A DNA stretch of 12,996 nt, from NCBI GenBank assembly GCA_049585195.1, contig JBAUZG010000062.1, positions 1 through 12,996 on the forward strand, read 5' to 3'. Each line of letters begins with the position of its first letter. Within the stretch, counting starts at the first letter, position 1. The translations under genes and the position numbers were made by a program. Below, one piece after another: positions 1-7,604 of this stretch. Source of the stretch: KBS-96 sp049585195. GTDB taxonomy: Bacteria; Acidobacteriota; Terriglobia; Bryobacterales; Bryobacteraceae. The notes below the pieces were generated by a model. It was not told where the DNA came from and made no database searches. It worked only from the letters and a program-made list of their open reading frames with translations.

Positions 1-48
1 GTGAATTCACATCTGACGATCGATTGGGCGGCGTGTCGATTGAACTTT

Positions 49-54
49 GGAGGG
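49..54 (+). promoter_or_regulatory. Shine-Dalgarno deciding the YceI-like start
   Basis: GGAGGG ends 5 nt before the GTG at 60. The upstream in-frame TTG at 24 and the downstream ATG at 78 lack a comparable site, so this motif decides the start. Confidence 0.6.
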
Positions 55-59
55 ATTTT

Positions 60-644
60 GTGCGTCTTGCATTCAGAATGGCTACCCAGGAAGTGTTGCA
101 CACGATTTCGTCGTCGAGTGAGTCGGCAATTGCCGTCGAAGTGTTTGAAACGCGACTGATGCGTAAGCATAAGCACACCCTGGTATTCGAGAGCTTCACT
201 GGTGAGTTGCACTTCAGGCCGGATCATCCCGAGCGATCGCGCCTCAGCCTGGACGTGGATGCAAAATCGGTGGTTTGCCGCGATCGATTTCTAAAGGAAA
301 GCAAACAGCGCCGGGTGGCAGAGTATGTGCGTGACTTGGTGCTCGAAGCGAACTCTTATCCGAATATTCACTTCTTCTCCGACCGGCTGTCGGCGAAGGT
401 TCTCCGCGGTTACGTGATGGAAGGAGAACTGAAGCTTCGCGGGACGGTGCGAGCGCTGAAGATGAACGTGGTTTTTAACGAGCGAAAGGACGACCGTCTT
501 CAGATAGATGCAGACGCAAAATTTCAGCTTTCCGACTTTGGTATCAAGCCGCCATCTTCGTTGTTTGGGCTGATTGGAACCAAAGATGAGGTGCTTGTCC
601 AGATGCTACTTTGGACCGCGCCAACGATGAGCACAACGGCGTAA
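60..644 (+). CDS. YceI-family (polyisoprenoid-binding fold) protein
   Basis: Likely a YceI-like protein, a lipocalin-like beta barrel that binds long isoprenoid or amphiphilic lipids in characterised members. The 194-residue product shows the family pattern: a beta-rich start (HTISSSSESAIAVEV), a middle block with LSLDVDAKSV (about 62-71), the YPNIHFFS segment (100-107), GELKLRGTVR (122-131), and the C-terminal DADAKFQLSDFGIKPPSS block (150-167). The frame is open from a TTG at 24, but the GTG at 60 is preferred because GGAGGG at 49-54 lies 5 nt upstream; an ATG at 78 is a third option. No signal peptide is visible, whereas E. coli YceI is periplasmic, so this copy is probably cytoplasmic. 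It stands alone, convergent with the MATE gene. The family call is firm; the ligand is unknown. Confidence 0.85.
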   Translation: MRLAFRMATQEVLHTISSSSESAIAVEVFETRLMRKHKHTLVFESFTGELHFRPDHPERSRLSLDVDAKSVVCRDRFLKESKQRRVAEYVRDLVLEANSYPNIHFFSDRLSAKVLRGYVMEGELKLRGTVRALKMNVVFNERKDDRLQIDADAKFQLSDFGIKPPSSLFGLIGTKDEVLVQMLLWTAPTMSTTA

Positions 645-650
645 AGGGGA

Positions 651-689
651 CCCGAGATGTCTCGCGAGTAGGCCGGACGCGGGCTCGGG
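651..689. terminator. Possible hairpin between convergent genes
   Basis: CCCGAG (651-656) and CTCGGG (684-689) are inverted repeats enclosing the palindrome CTCGCGAG (661-668). They lie between the stop of the YceI-like gene (644) and the stop of the MATE gene (719). There is no T-tract on either side, so a canonical intrinsic terminator is not shown; a transcription-end structure is inferred from position only. Confidence 0.3.
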
Positions 690-718
690 AGCTCCGCGCC
701 ACAGCTTGCTTTCGAGGG

Positions 719-2131
719 TCAGATTTGCGTTCGCTTCCACTTGCCGCGGGTAAAAGCGGCGAGACCCATCAAGGTGATAAACAGCTCGGCGATCGGTATG
801 GAAGCGAAAACGCCGCGAACTCCATTGTGAAAATGGAACGCTAGCGCATATGCGAGCGGGATCTCGCAGAGCCAGAAGCCGAAGAAGTTGATGATGGTCG
901 GAGTAATTGTGTCGCCTGACCCGTTGAACGCCTGCACCATTACCATACCAACGGCATAGAACAGGTTGCCGCAGGCAATGATGCGTAGACAATCGACCGC
1001 AAAGGGCGTGACCAGAGCATCGGCGGTGAACACCCGGACGATCGCGTGAGGCACGGCGATGAAGACGATGGCAACCGCGCCCAGGAAGATCATGTTATAC
1101 ATAGCGGTCAGGTAAACGGCGCGCTCGGCGCGTTCGGGTTTCTTTGCTCCAAGGTTCTGGCCAACCATAGTGGCGGCGGCGCCGCTAAGTCCCCAGGAGG
1201 GGAGAATCACGAAAATGAAGATGCGGATGCCGATGGTGTAGCCAGCGACGGCAAAGCTTCCGAAGGCGCTGATGATGCGCACGAGCAGAATCCAACTTGT
1301 GTGCGCGATGGCAAATTGCAGAACGCCGGTACTGGAGACGCGGACTAGCGATCCGATCACTCGCGGCGCCAAGCGAAAATCCGCAAGACGCACGTGGATG
1401 CGTCCTGTACCGCGTGTCAGAAGCCACAACTGATAGATCACCCCGATAGAGCGACCCGTCAATGTGGAAACTGCGGCTCCTGTGACACCCATCTTCGGAA
1501 ACGGACCGAGGCCGAAGATGAGGCAGGGATCGAGGACCAGGTTAATGAGATTCGAGAACCACAATACGCGCATGGCAATGGAGGCGTCGCCCGCACCGCG
1601 AAAGATCGCATTGTTCAGGAAGAGCAGCATGACACTGATGCTGCCGCAAAACACGATAGAGGTGTAGCGATGGCCGCTCGCAATCAGGTCTGGGGCGGCG
1701 CCCATCAAACCTAGCAATTCTCTCGAAAACCAGAAGCTGGGCAGGCCCATCAGCAGAGCGACAACTACTCCCAGCAGGATGGCTTGCGATGCCGCGATTG
1801 CCGCACCGTGGCGGTCTTTTTCTCCAATGCGCCGCGCGACCATGGCGGTGGTCGACATGCTCACGCCAATGGCGACTGAGAATACGAGCGTCAGCATAGA
1901 CTCGGTGAGCCCGACGGTGGCGACGGCATTCGACCCGAGCCGAGTAACCCAGAAAACATCTACGATCGCGAATAACGATTCCATGAACATCTCGAGCACC
2001 ATGGGGGTCGCGAGCAGAAACACGGCACGGCTGATGGAACCTTCGGTGTAGTCCTGTTGCGAACCTCGAATCGCTTCGAGCAATGAGTTCCAAATGCTAT
2101 TACGCTGCTGGCCGAGAGCGGATGCAGCCAT
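719..2131 (-). CDS. MATE-family multidrug efflux transporter
   Basis: An inner-membrane antiporter that uses a Na+ or H+ gradient to export cationic drugs or metabolites; the substrate cannot be read from sequence. The 470 residues are the usual length for the family. A polar N-terminus of about 34 residues precedes the first hydrophobic helix, which carries the MATE signature region TPMVLEMFMESLFAIVDVFW (about 42-61), followed by RLGSNAVATVGL. The rest is nearly continuous hydrophobic segments separated by short loops, consistent with about 12 membrane helices in two repeated MatE halves; the second half includes WGLSGAAATMVGQNLGA. The NorM, DinF and MepA subgroups cannot be separated here. 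The ATG at 2131 has AGGAG 10 nt upstream, and that site sits in a hairpin loop. It appears to be a single-gene unit. Confidence 0.93.
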   Translation of the reverse strand: MAASALGQQRNSIWNSLLEAIRGSQQDYTEGSISRAVFLLATPMVLEMFMESLFAIVDVFWVTRLGSNAVATVGLTESMLTLVFSVAIGVSMSTTAMVARRIGEKDRHGAAIAASQAILLGVVVALLMGLPSFWFSRELLGLMGAAPDLIASGHRYTSIVFCGSISVMLLFLNNAIFRGAGDASIAMRVLWFSNLINLVLDPCLIFGLGPFPKMGVTGAAVSTLTGRSIGVIYQLWLLTRGTGRIHVRLADFRLAPRVIGSLVRVSSTGVLQFAIAHTSWILLVRIISAFGSFAVAGYTIGIRIFIFVILPSWGLSGAAATMVGQNLGAKKPERAERAVYLTAMYNMIFLGAVAIVFIAVPHAIVRVFTADALVTPFAVDCLRIIACGNLFYAVGMVMVQAFNGSGDTITPTIINFFGFWLCEIPLAYALAFHFHNGVRGVFASIPIAELFITLMGLAAFTRGKWKRTQI

Positions 2132-2511
2132 ATATGGGCGTCTCCTAAACGCCTGAAAAGAGACACAAAACTTTTTCGGTTAGGAACTGAATTAACGGCC
2201 GGGCTACAGGGTCAGAGACTTAGTGGCGGCCGACATCGCCAAGACTAAGAATGAGACCCGCAGGGAGGCTGATAAACTCCGCGCGGTAGTCCGGCTCGGG
2301 TGGTTTAGCGGGTACCGTGCTGAATGCCTCAATGCGCATGGGAAGCGGGCCTATGCCCTGTTTAACGAATATAGCCGGAAATTGAACCTTGCGCAAGCGA
2401 AAACTAATTCTTCGCCTCTTAGACTGCAATGTGACAGGCATCCAGGCACAAAAGGCGTGAAACACATCTAAATCCCGGCACGTCGCGAAGCAAAGAGATA
2501 TTTTAAAGATA
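2132..2511. other. 380-bp gap between divergent MATE and VWA genes
   Basis: This gap should hold the divergent promoters of the MATE gene (minus) and the VWA gene (plus). I see no convincing -35/-10 pair, tRNA or terminator. Two open frames of about 80 codons cover the middle on opposite strands (2223-2471 plus, 2220-2465 minus). Neither resembles a known family, the plus one starts with GTG without a clear Shine-Dalgarno, and they overlap almost entirely. I treat the stretch as non-coding. Confidence 0.5.
2137..2153 (-). promoter_or_regulatory. MATE leader hairpin with the Shine-Dalgarno in its loop
   Basis: On the transcript strand GGCGT (plus-strand 2149-2153) can pair with ACGCC (2137-2141), leaving a 7-nt loop UUAGGAG that contains the AGGAG ribosome binding site (2142-2146). 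The site is 10 nt before the ATG at 2131. Pairing is direct from sequence. Any role in translational control is inference, since a 5-bp stem may be only marginally stable. Confidence 0.45.
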
Positions 2512-3549
2512 ATGACGCGCAGGGAGTATGGGATGTTGTTAGCGGCATTGCTGGGCCGCGGGATGTCATTAGGACGCGCACAACCACCGCCCGAAAGCGA
2601 TCAGGATTCAAGCAGCCCCTCAACTGTGATCCGGGTAGATGTGGATCTGGTTAACATCCTGTTCACAGTTCGTAAGAAGAAGGGGGGAGCGCTGGTTCCC
2701 AATCTGGCCAAGGACGATTTCAACTTGTATGAGGATGGCAAGGAGCAAACGATTTCCCGCTTCACGCGTGAAAGCGATCTGCCGCTTACACTGGGTTTGC
2801 TTGTCGATGTAAGCGCGAGCCAGGTGAATCTCATCGAGATTGAACGTCAGGCTGCATCGGCTTTCTTTGCGGACGTGATTCGACCGAAAGATGAGGCGTT
2901 TCTGATTGCTTTCGGCCGAGACACCGAGCTGCTGCAAGATTTGACCGGATCGCCGAGGGCCCTAAAGGCGGCTCTCCGCGAGTTAAGAGGAGATGTGACG
3001 GGAGGCCCAGGGGGCGGTCCACGAGGCCCGGTGGCGACCACACCCGGGACGGTTCCGGATATGGGTCCTCCGAAGGGTACGCTTCTTTTCGACGCCGTTT
3101 ACCTGGCGGCCAACGAAAAGCTAAAAGCTGAGGTGGGCCGCAAGGCTGTCATTCTAATCACGGACGGAGAAGATCAAGGAAGCTATTACAAGCGCGACCA
3201 AGCTATCGAGGCGGCGCAGCGGGCCGACACAATTATCTATAGCATCTACTATGTCGATCGCGCATTTTACTGGTCAGCGGGGATGGGTGTCGGCGGCGGG
3301 GAATCGGATCTCCGAAAAATGTCGGACCAGACCGGCGGACGAGTATTCGTGGTCGACAAGAACCACACGCTGCAGGACGTTTTCAAAGAGATTCAGGATG
3401 AGATGCGGAATCAATATGTGATCGCCTACAAGCCGAACAATCCGGTTCGCGACGGCAAATTCCGTAAAATCGACATCCGGGTGCGTGACAAAGACGACCT
3501 GGTCCAGGCGCGAAAAGGCTACTACGCTACGCGGAACGATGCGGCTTAG
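2512..3549 (+). CDS. Secreted VWA-domain protein, Acidobacterial VWFA-related family
   Basis: A 345-residue exported protein of the type catalogued as VWFA-related Acidobacterial domain (TIGR03436), whose role is unknown; VWA domains usually mediate metal-dependent protein contacts. The N-terminus TRREYGMLLAALL looks like a twin-arginine-type export signal with a possible cleavage near residue 24 (GRAQ). A short beta segment (VDVDLVNILFTVRKK, 42-56) and the FNLYEDGKEQTISRF block (70-84) precede the VWA core. The MIDAS motif DxSxS is present as D99-S101-S103, and ITDGED at 216-221 supplies the usual later acidic site. A Gly/Pro-rich insertion (about 163-189) interrupts the core. The C-terminus ends with the typical YVIAYKPNNP and ARKGYYA blocks. 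The ATG at 2512 preserves the RR motif; an ATG at 2533 has a better Shine-Dalgarno (AGGGAG, 6 nt away) but would remove it. Confidence 0.88.
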   Translation: MTRREYGMLLAALLGRGMSLGRAQPPPESDQDSSSPSTVIRVDVDLVNILFTVRKKKGGALVPNLAKDDFNLYEDGKEQTISRFTRESDLPLTLGLLVDVSASQVNLIEIERQAASAFFADVIRPKDEAFLIAFGRDTELLQDLTGSPRALKAALRELRGDVTGGPGGGPRGPVATTPGTVPDMGPPKGTLLFDAVYLAANEKLKAEVGRKAVILITDGEDQGSYYKRDQAIEAAQRADTIIYSIYYVDRAFYWSAGMGVGGGESDLRKMSDQTGGRVFVVDKNHTLQDVFKEIQDEMRNQYVIAYKPNNPVRDGKFRKIDIRVRDKDDLVQARKGYYATRNDAA

Positions 3550-4414
3550 CGTGCTGTCTTTCATTGAAATACATGGCGACGGCTTGGCGAAGAGGCGGCA
3601 TTGCCGTGATGCCGGCGCGCTCCATCTTTTCGTTCGATAACGCGGAGAAGCGCGGCCGGCGGGCAGCGGTCCTGTATTCCCGTTCGTTTGTGGGCTTCAA
3701 TTCGGGATGGAGTCCAGCAAGCTCGAAAATGAGCCGGGCGTAGTTGTACCAGGAGATTGGCTCGCCACCGCCGATATGGAATATTCCCGTGGAGCGTTTC
3801 TCGACGAGGTCGGCCGTTCGAACCGCAAGCGCAGGCGCATAAGTGGGAGACGCCACGTGGTCTTCGACGACCCGTATGGGTGATGCGGAGTTCGCCATGC
3901 GCAACATGAGTTCAACAAAATTGCCGCGCGGCGTGAACAAGCCGCCGGGTCCGAATACGCCCGAGACTCGAATAATGAGCGGCGTATCGAGATAGGCTTG
4001 CGCGTACAATTCGCCGGCCAGCTTTGAGACGGCATAGGCCCCAAGCGGATGGGGCTGATCGGTCTCGACATAGGGGCTGCTTTTAGTTCCATCAAAGACG
4101 TAATCGGTCGAAAAGTGCACGAGCTGCGAATCAGTCTGACGGCAGGCCATCGCGATATTCCGCACGGCCAGAGCGTTGGCTGAGAACGCAGCCAGAGGTT
4201 CGCGCTCCGCAACATCCACTTGGTTATATGCGGCGGCATTAATGACCAGCCGCGGATCTGCGTTGGCGATCGCAGTTTCGATCCGCGCGGTATCAGTTAC
4301 ATCGAGGGATTGCCGGTCGAACCGGACAACCTCCCAATCCCGTTTCCCGAACTCGCGGCACAGCTCGACTCCGAGCTGTCCTCCGCCTCCAAAGATGACA
4401 ACTCGCTTAGCCAT
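3527..4414 (-). CDS. rfbD: dTDP-4-dehydrorhamnose reductase (RfbD-like)
   Basis: An SDR-superfamily oxidoreductase that, in characterised members, reduces dTDP-4-dehydro-L-rhamnose with NAD(P)H, the last step of dTDP-L-rhamnose synthesis for cell-surface polysaccharides. The 295 residues match the usual length. Visible motifs are the nucleotide-binding GGGGQLG (9-15), NAAAYNQVDVAE (59-70), STDYVFDGT (102-110), catalytic Y127-xxx-K131 (YAVSK), and the C-terminal RRPRFSALSNEK (252-263) typical of RfbD. The frame extends to an ATG at 4471, but homology begins at MAKRVVIFGG, so 4414 is chosen. Other rml genes are absent here, so a related sugar-nucleotide reductase role remains possible. Its 3' end overlaps the convergent VWA gene by 23 bp, and it is divergent from the glycosylase gene with a 95-bp gap. 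Confidence 0.88.
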   Translation of the reverse strand: MAKRVVIFGGGGQLGVELCREFGKRDWEVVRFDRQSLDVTDTARIETAIANADPRLVINAAAYNQVDVAEREPLAAFSANALAVRNIAMACRQTDSQLVHFSTDYVFDGTKSSPYVETDQPHPLGAYAVSKLAGELYAQAYLDTPLIIRVSGVFGPGGLFTPRGNFVELMLRMANSASPIRVVEDHVASPTYAPALAVRTADLVEKRSTGIFHIGGGEPISWYNYARLIFELAGLHPELKPTNEREYRTAARRPRFSALSNEKMERAGITAMPPLRQAVAMYFNERQHAKPHRSA

Positions 4415-4509
4415 TTCTTTGCAGCATATCGAACGTATCGAGAACGCCTGGCAGCTCGGTGCGGGGTGCATGAAAATCGAGCGCCGTTCTATTCTGAATT
4501 TACGGGCAC
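4415..4509. promoter_or_regulatory. Divergent intergenic region between rfbD and the glycosylase
   Basis: The 95 bp between two divergent starts must carry both promoters unless transcription comes from further away. On the plus strand TATTCT (4491-4496) resembles a -10 box but has no clear -35. I see no strong Shine-Dalgarno for either gene. The assignment rests on position. Confidence 0.3.
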
Positions 4510-5115
4510 ATGCAAGCCGCCATCGTTCACCTCAAACGAGCCGATCCCATTCTGGGTGCGATTATCGAGAGAGTCGGTCAATACGCGCTGGTACCGCGAG
4601 AGCCAACATTTGAAACCTTGGTCCGCGCGATCGTCTATCAACAGGTAAGCGGCAAGGCGGCGGCAAGCATCTTCGCGAAACTCAAAAAAGCGGCCGGCCC
4701 AAGGTTTTCGGCGCGCGGCGTGCTGCGCCTCGAGCCCGAAGAGCTACGGGCCTGCGGGCTGTCTGCTCAGAAATCTGCGTATATTCGCGATCTCGCTACT
4801 AGAGTGGCAGGCCGTAAGATCCGTTTCACCAAGCTAGGCGAACTTGCAGATGAAGAGGTGATCGAGCTGCTGACCGCGGCGAAAGGCGTCGGCGTCTGGA
4901 CAGCGCAAATGTTTTTGATATTCGCGCTCGAACGGCCGAATGTGCTGCCGATTGCGGACCTCGGCGTGCGCAACGCGATCCGGCGGGCGTATAACCTTGA
5001 CGAAATGCCAAAGCCGGCGGATGTGCTTCGGATTAGCGAGCGCTGGCACCCATATTGCTCAGTAGCGACGTGGTACCTGTGGCGGAGTCTGGACGGCTTC
5101 GCTACGCTCCGGTGA
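4510..5115 (+). CDS. DNA-3-methyladenine glycosylase, AlkA/HhH-GPD type
   Basis: A base-excision-repair enzyme that removes alkylated purines by cutting the N-glycosidic bond. The 201 residues form the compact HhH-GPD core without the extra N-terminal domain of E. coli AlkA. Visible features are the opening HLKRADPILGAIIERVG (7-23), the active-site helix IVYQQVSGKAA (41-51), the helix-hairpin-helix TAAKGVGVWTAQM (122-134), and the catalytic aspartate D150 in LPIADLGV. The tail HPYCSVATWYLWRSLD fits family members. There is no Fe-S cysteine cluster, which argues against MutY or Nth. The ATG at 4510 lacks a clear Shine-Dalgarno but matches the expected family N-terminus. A MoxR-type ATPase gene follows after 9 bp, so the two are probably co-transcribed. 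Confidence 0.9.
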   Translation: MQAAIVHLKRADPILGAIIERVGQYALVPREPTFETLVRAIVYQQVSGKAAASIFAKLKKAAGPRFSARGVLRLEPEELRACGLSAQKSAYIRDLATRVAGRKIRFTKLGELADEEVIELLTAAKGVGVWTAQMFLIFALERPNVLPIADLGVRNAIRRAYNLDEMPKPADVLRISERWHPYCSVATWYLWRSLDGFATLR

Positions 5116-5124
5116 TTTCTTGAA

Positions 5125-5946
5125 ATGACATTCACGATTGAAGGCCTGGAACTACACCTTGCCCATCCTGACGAACTGCAGGTCACCTGGGTTGGACAGG
5201 AAGAAGCCATGCGGCAGCTCATGGCGGCGTGGATGGTGCTGGACGAGCGCGACACGCCGATGAATCCGCGTTTGTTGGGCAAACCCGGGGTGGGCAAGAC
5301 GACGATGGCGTACGCGGCGGCGAAAAGGCTCGGACGGGAGGTGTACATTCTCCAGGCTACGGTTGACACCAGGCCAGAGGACTTATTGATTACGCCGGTG
5401 ATTGAAAGCGCATCGAAACTGAAGTACGTAGCTTCGCCGCTTGTCACCGCAATGATTCGCGGCGGGGTTGCAATTCTCGATGAGGGCAACCGAATGAGCG
5501 AGAAAAGCTGGGCGAGTCTGGCCCCATTGCTCGATAACCGGCGCTATGTGGAATCGATTGTGGCAGGACTAAAGATAAAGGCCCATCCGAACTTCAGGCT
5601 CGTCGCAACAATGAACGAAGATTCATCGACATTCGACCTTCCCGAGTACATACATTCGCGTTTGCAGCCGCAGATTCTGATCGATTTTCCCGAGCGGGAA
5701 GAGGAACTGGCAATCCTGCGGGAGAACCTCCCGTTTTCGTCCGAAGAAATTCTGCAATATGTTACGGATTTTCTGCAGCAGGCGCATGCTGCCGATGAGA
5801 GCTATACAGTTCGCGACGGCCTGAATATCGCGCGTTATGCATTAAAGCTTCAACACGAATCGGGATTGCCGAATCGCGTAGCGCTCATGACGGCAGTGCA
5901 GTCTATCCTTGGCGAAGAGGGTTTGCGGTATGGGTCGAGGCGCTGA
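5125..5946 (+). CDS. MoxR-type AAA+ ATPase
   Basis: A cytoplasmic AAA+ ATPase of the MoxR/AAA_5 group, thought to act as a chaperone-like assembly or metal-insertion factor for protein complexes, often with a VWA partner. The 273 residues show Walker A GKPGVGKT (52-59), Walker B VAILDE (115-120) with N122 following, sensor 1 in VATMNED (N164), and an arginine-finger candidate R179 in IHSRLQPQ. The C-terminal lid is short. The usual adjacent DUF58 or VWA gene is missing; the only VWA protein nearby (2512-3549) is probably exported and is separated by an opposite-strand gene. The gene starts 9 bp after the glycosylase stop without a clear Shine-Dalgarno, so translational coupling is plausible. 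Its stop is 13 bp from the convergent isomerase-like gene. Confidence 0.88.
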   Translation: MTFTIEGLELHLAHPDELQVTWVGQEEAMRQLMAAWMVLDERDTPMNPRLLGKPGVGKTTMAYAAAKRLGREVYILQATVDTRPEDLLITPVIESASKLKYVASPLVTAMIRGGVAILDEGNRMSEKSWASLAPLLDNRRYVESIVAGLKIKAHPNFRLVATMNEDSSTFDLPEYIHSRLQPQILIDFPEREEELAILRENLPFSSEEILQYVTDFLQQAHAADESYTVRDGLNIARYALKLQHESGLPNRVALMTAVQSILGEEGLRYGSRR

Positions 5947-5959
5947 CGATGGATGCGCA

Positions 5960-7549
5960 TCAGCTATCGACGCCGCAGTAACTGACTTCGAGACCTAACT
6001 CGGCGAAGCAGGCAGCTTTGGCGGCAAGAGCTTGCTTGGCTCCCGCTTCGTCGAGAGCGTAAGCTACCTGCACGTGATTCGCTTTGTGGCGCGCCATCAT
6101 CTGGTCGCGAGACACACCATAAGTGACGGCATGCATAATGGGCCACTGGGGTGTTGTGATTCTCCAGCGGCGTTCTGTTTCTTCGGCGGGCAATGCGACG
6201 ACCTTGGCCCGGCCGAGATCTGCCTTCAGCTTCGCGTCCTCGATGAAGACACGGCTCCAGACTATTTCGCCCGGTTTGCTGATGCCTTTCACCGTGCCGC
6301 CGCCTAGCCGGAAGTACATTGGCGGCTGGCGTTCACTCGTGACGCCGGCATAGCCGCCGATGAAATGGGCCGGCGGCGCCGCTCCGGATATCTCAAACAC
6401 CCAAACAAAATCCCCGTTATAGCACTCGCCATAGCGGATATCGTGGAGTGTGGTTTCCGGCGGGAAACCGAAAGCGTACCAGATGCGATTCGTAACCAGG
6501 GCGTCGAGGCCGGCGCATTCGTCCACCTCGTTGAAATGGGGAAGCGGCTGACCGTCGTAAAGAACACGGGCTCCATCAGCAGATCGGACCAGGGGACGAT
6601 CGGTATTGTTAAGCAGGCCCTCGGCCAGGTCGGAAGCCGGAGCAAGATCTTTCAAACCTTGCTGGTATTGAATGCCGATCGCATCGCAACCGAATTCGTC
6701 GGCAATTCGGAGCGCGGCGATGTACATGCGGCACTGATCGAGAATCTGTTCGTCCGTGAGGTCGGTTTCAGGATTGCTGCCGGTTATAAAACGCACGCCT
6801 CGCTTATCGAGCCAGGCGCGTATGGCGAGGGCCTCCGCGTCCGGCACCTGACGGAGGGCAGCATAGAGAGTGGCCTGGCTGAGCCTCTCCTTATAGACTC
6901 CAACCGGATTCAAAAGGTGGTCCGGTATGATCGCGTTGAACATGCCCATGCAGCCTTCGTCGAAGACGCCCAGGATCGCTTTCTCGCGTTTTAGGCGGAT
7001 GGCCTGCTCGCGCCCGGCAGCGCCGGCATCGGATGGAAGATTGATGGCCGAGAGCGGCCGCACATGACTCAAATCGTGGAGGACAGGCTGGCCATGAAGC
7101 CACGCCTTTAAGCGAGAAAGAAAATAGTCGTCCGCAAAATTTTCCGACCACAGCGTTGCGTACGGAACGCCCGCTTTGGTTAGCGAGCCGTTGAGGTTCA
7201 GCATGCCGACCAACCCCGGCCATTCACCGCTCCAGTTGGCAACGGTGAGGATGGGCCCCTGATGAGTGATTAAGCCCGGCAGAACATGGTGACTATACTG
7301 CCATACGGCTTCGACGACGATGATAGGAGCATCGACGGGGATTTCGTGAAACACTTTTATGCCGTACTTCTGGGAATCGATGAACCCATGCTGCTTTGCC
7401 GGATCATAGGGGTGCCCTCGCCTCACCTCAAACCCGAAACTGCGGACAGCCTTGGCTACAGCCTCTTCGACCCTGCGTTGCGCGGGCCAGCATTTTTGGT
7501 TGGCGGCGAGGCGCAGGTCGCCGTTCGCGATCAGAACTACGGTTTTCAT
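5960..7549 (-). CDS. L-fucose isomerase-family protein
   Basis: A 529-residue protein of the L-fucose/L-arabinose isomerase superfamily, which interconverts aldoses and ketoses using Mn2+. The N-terminal domain has the Rossmann-like start MKTVVLIANGD and the repeated beta-strand pattern of FucI. GILTVANWSGEWPGLVGMLN-like sequence near 99-118 and FDEGCMGMFNAIIPD (196-210) resemble family blocks. Candidate metal ligands are E341/D343/E344 in FNEVDECAG and a histidine of HKANHV (488-493); these assignments are tentative. The true sugar substrate cannot be inferred, and many members are annotated only as FucI-like. The ATG at 7549 is preferred over an in-frame GTG at 7558; neither has a good Shine-Dalgarno. 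The gene lies 55 bp downstream of the NUDIX gene on the same strand, so an operon is likely. Confidence 0.72.
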   Translation of the reverse strand: MKTVVLIANGDLRLAANQKCWPAQRRVEEAVAKAVRSFGFEVRRGHPYDPAKQHGFIDSQKYGIKVFHEIPVDAPIIVVEAVWQYSHHVLPGLITHQGPILTVANWSGEWPGLVGMLNLNGSLTKAGVPYATLWSENFADDYFLSRLKAWLHGQPVLHDLSHVRPLSAINLPSDAGAAGREQAIRLKREKAILGVFDEGCMGMFNAIIPDHLLNPVGVYKERLSQATLYAALRQVPDAEALAIRAWLDKRGVRFITGSNPETDLTDEQILDQCRMYIAALRIADEFGCDAIGIQYQQGLKDLAPASDLAEGLLNNTDRPLVRSADGARVLYDGQPLPHFNEVDECAGLDALVTNRIWYAFGFPPETTLHDIRYGECYNGDFVWVFEISGAAPPAHFIGGYAGVTSERQPPMYFRLGGGTVKGISKPGEIVWSRVFIEDAKLKADLGRAKVVALPAEETERRWRITTPQWPIMHAVTYGVSRDQMMARHKANHVQVAYALDEAGAKQALAAKAACFAELGLEVSYCGVDS

Positions 7550-7604
7550 CTCAACCACACAGGATACTGAACTTGAGAACCGGAAGTTTTGTGGCCGTTA
7601 ACGT

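Noticed and set aside
2290..2370. tRNA-like stretch with a D-loop-like GGTTTAGCGGGTACC
   Set aside because: No matching T-arm GGTTCGA-type sequence, acceptor stem or anticodon arm could be found.
2220..2471. Two overlapping open frames of about 80 codons on opposite strands
   Set aside because: Neither resembles a known family, neither has a convincing ribosome binding site, and they nearly coincide; chance open frames in GC-rich DNA are the simpler explanation.
4767..5489. Long minus-strand open frame over the glycosylase and MoxR genes
   Set aside because: It is antisense to two genes with clear catalytic motifs and has a Ser/Arg-rich composition typical of shadow frames.
6365..6994. Plus-strand open frame of 209 codons within the FucI-like gene
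   Set aside because: It is antisense to a coherent 529-residue protein and shows no family pattern.
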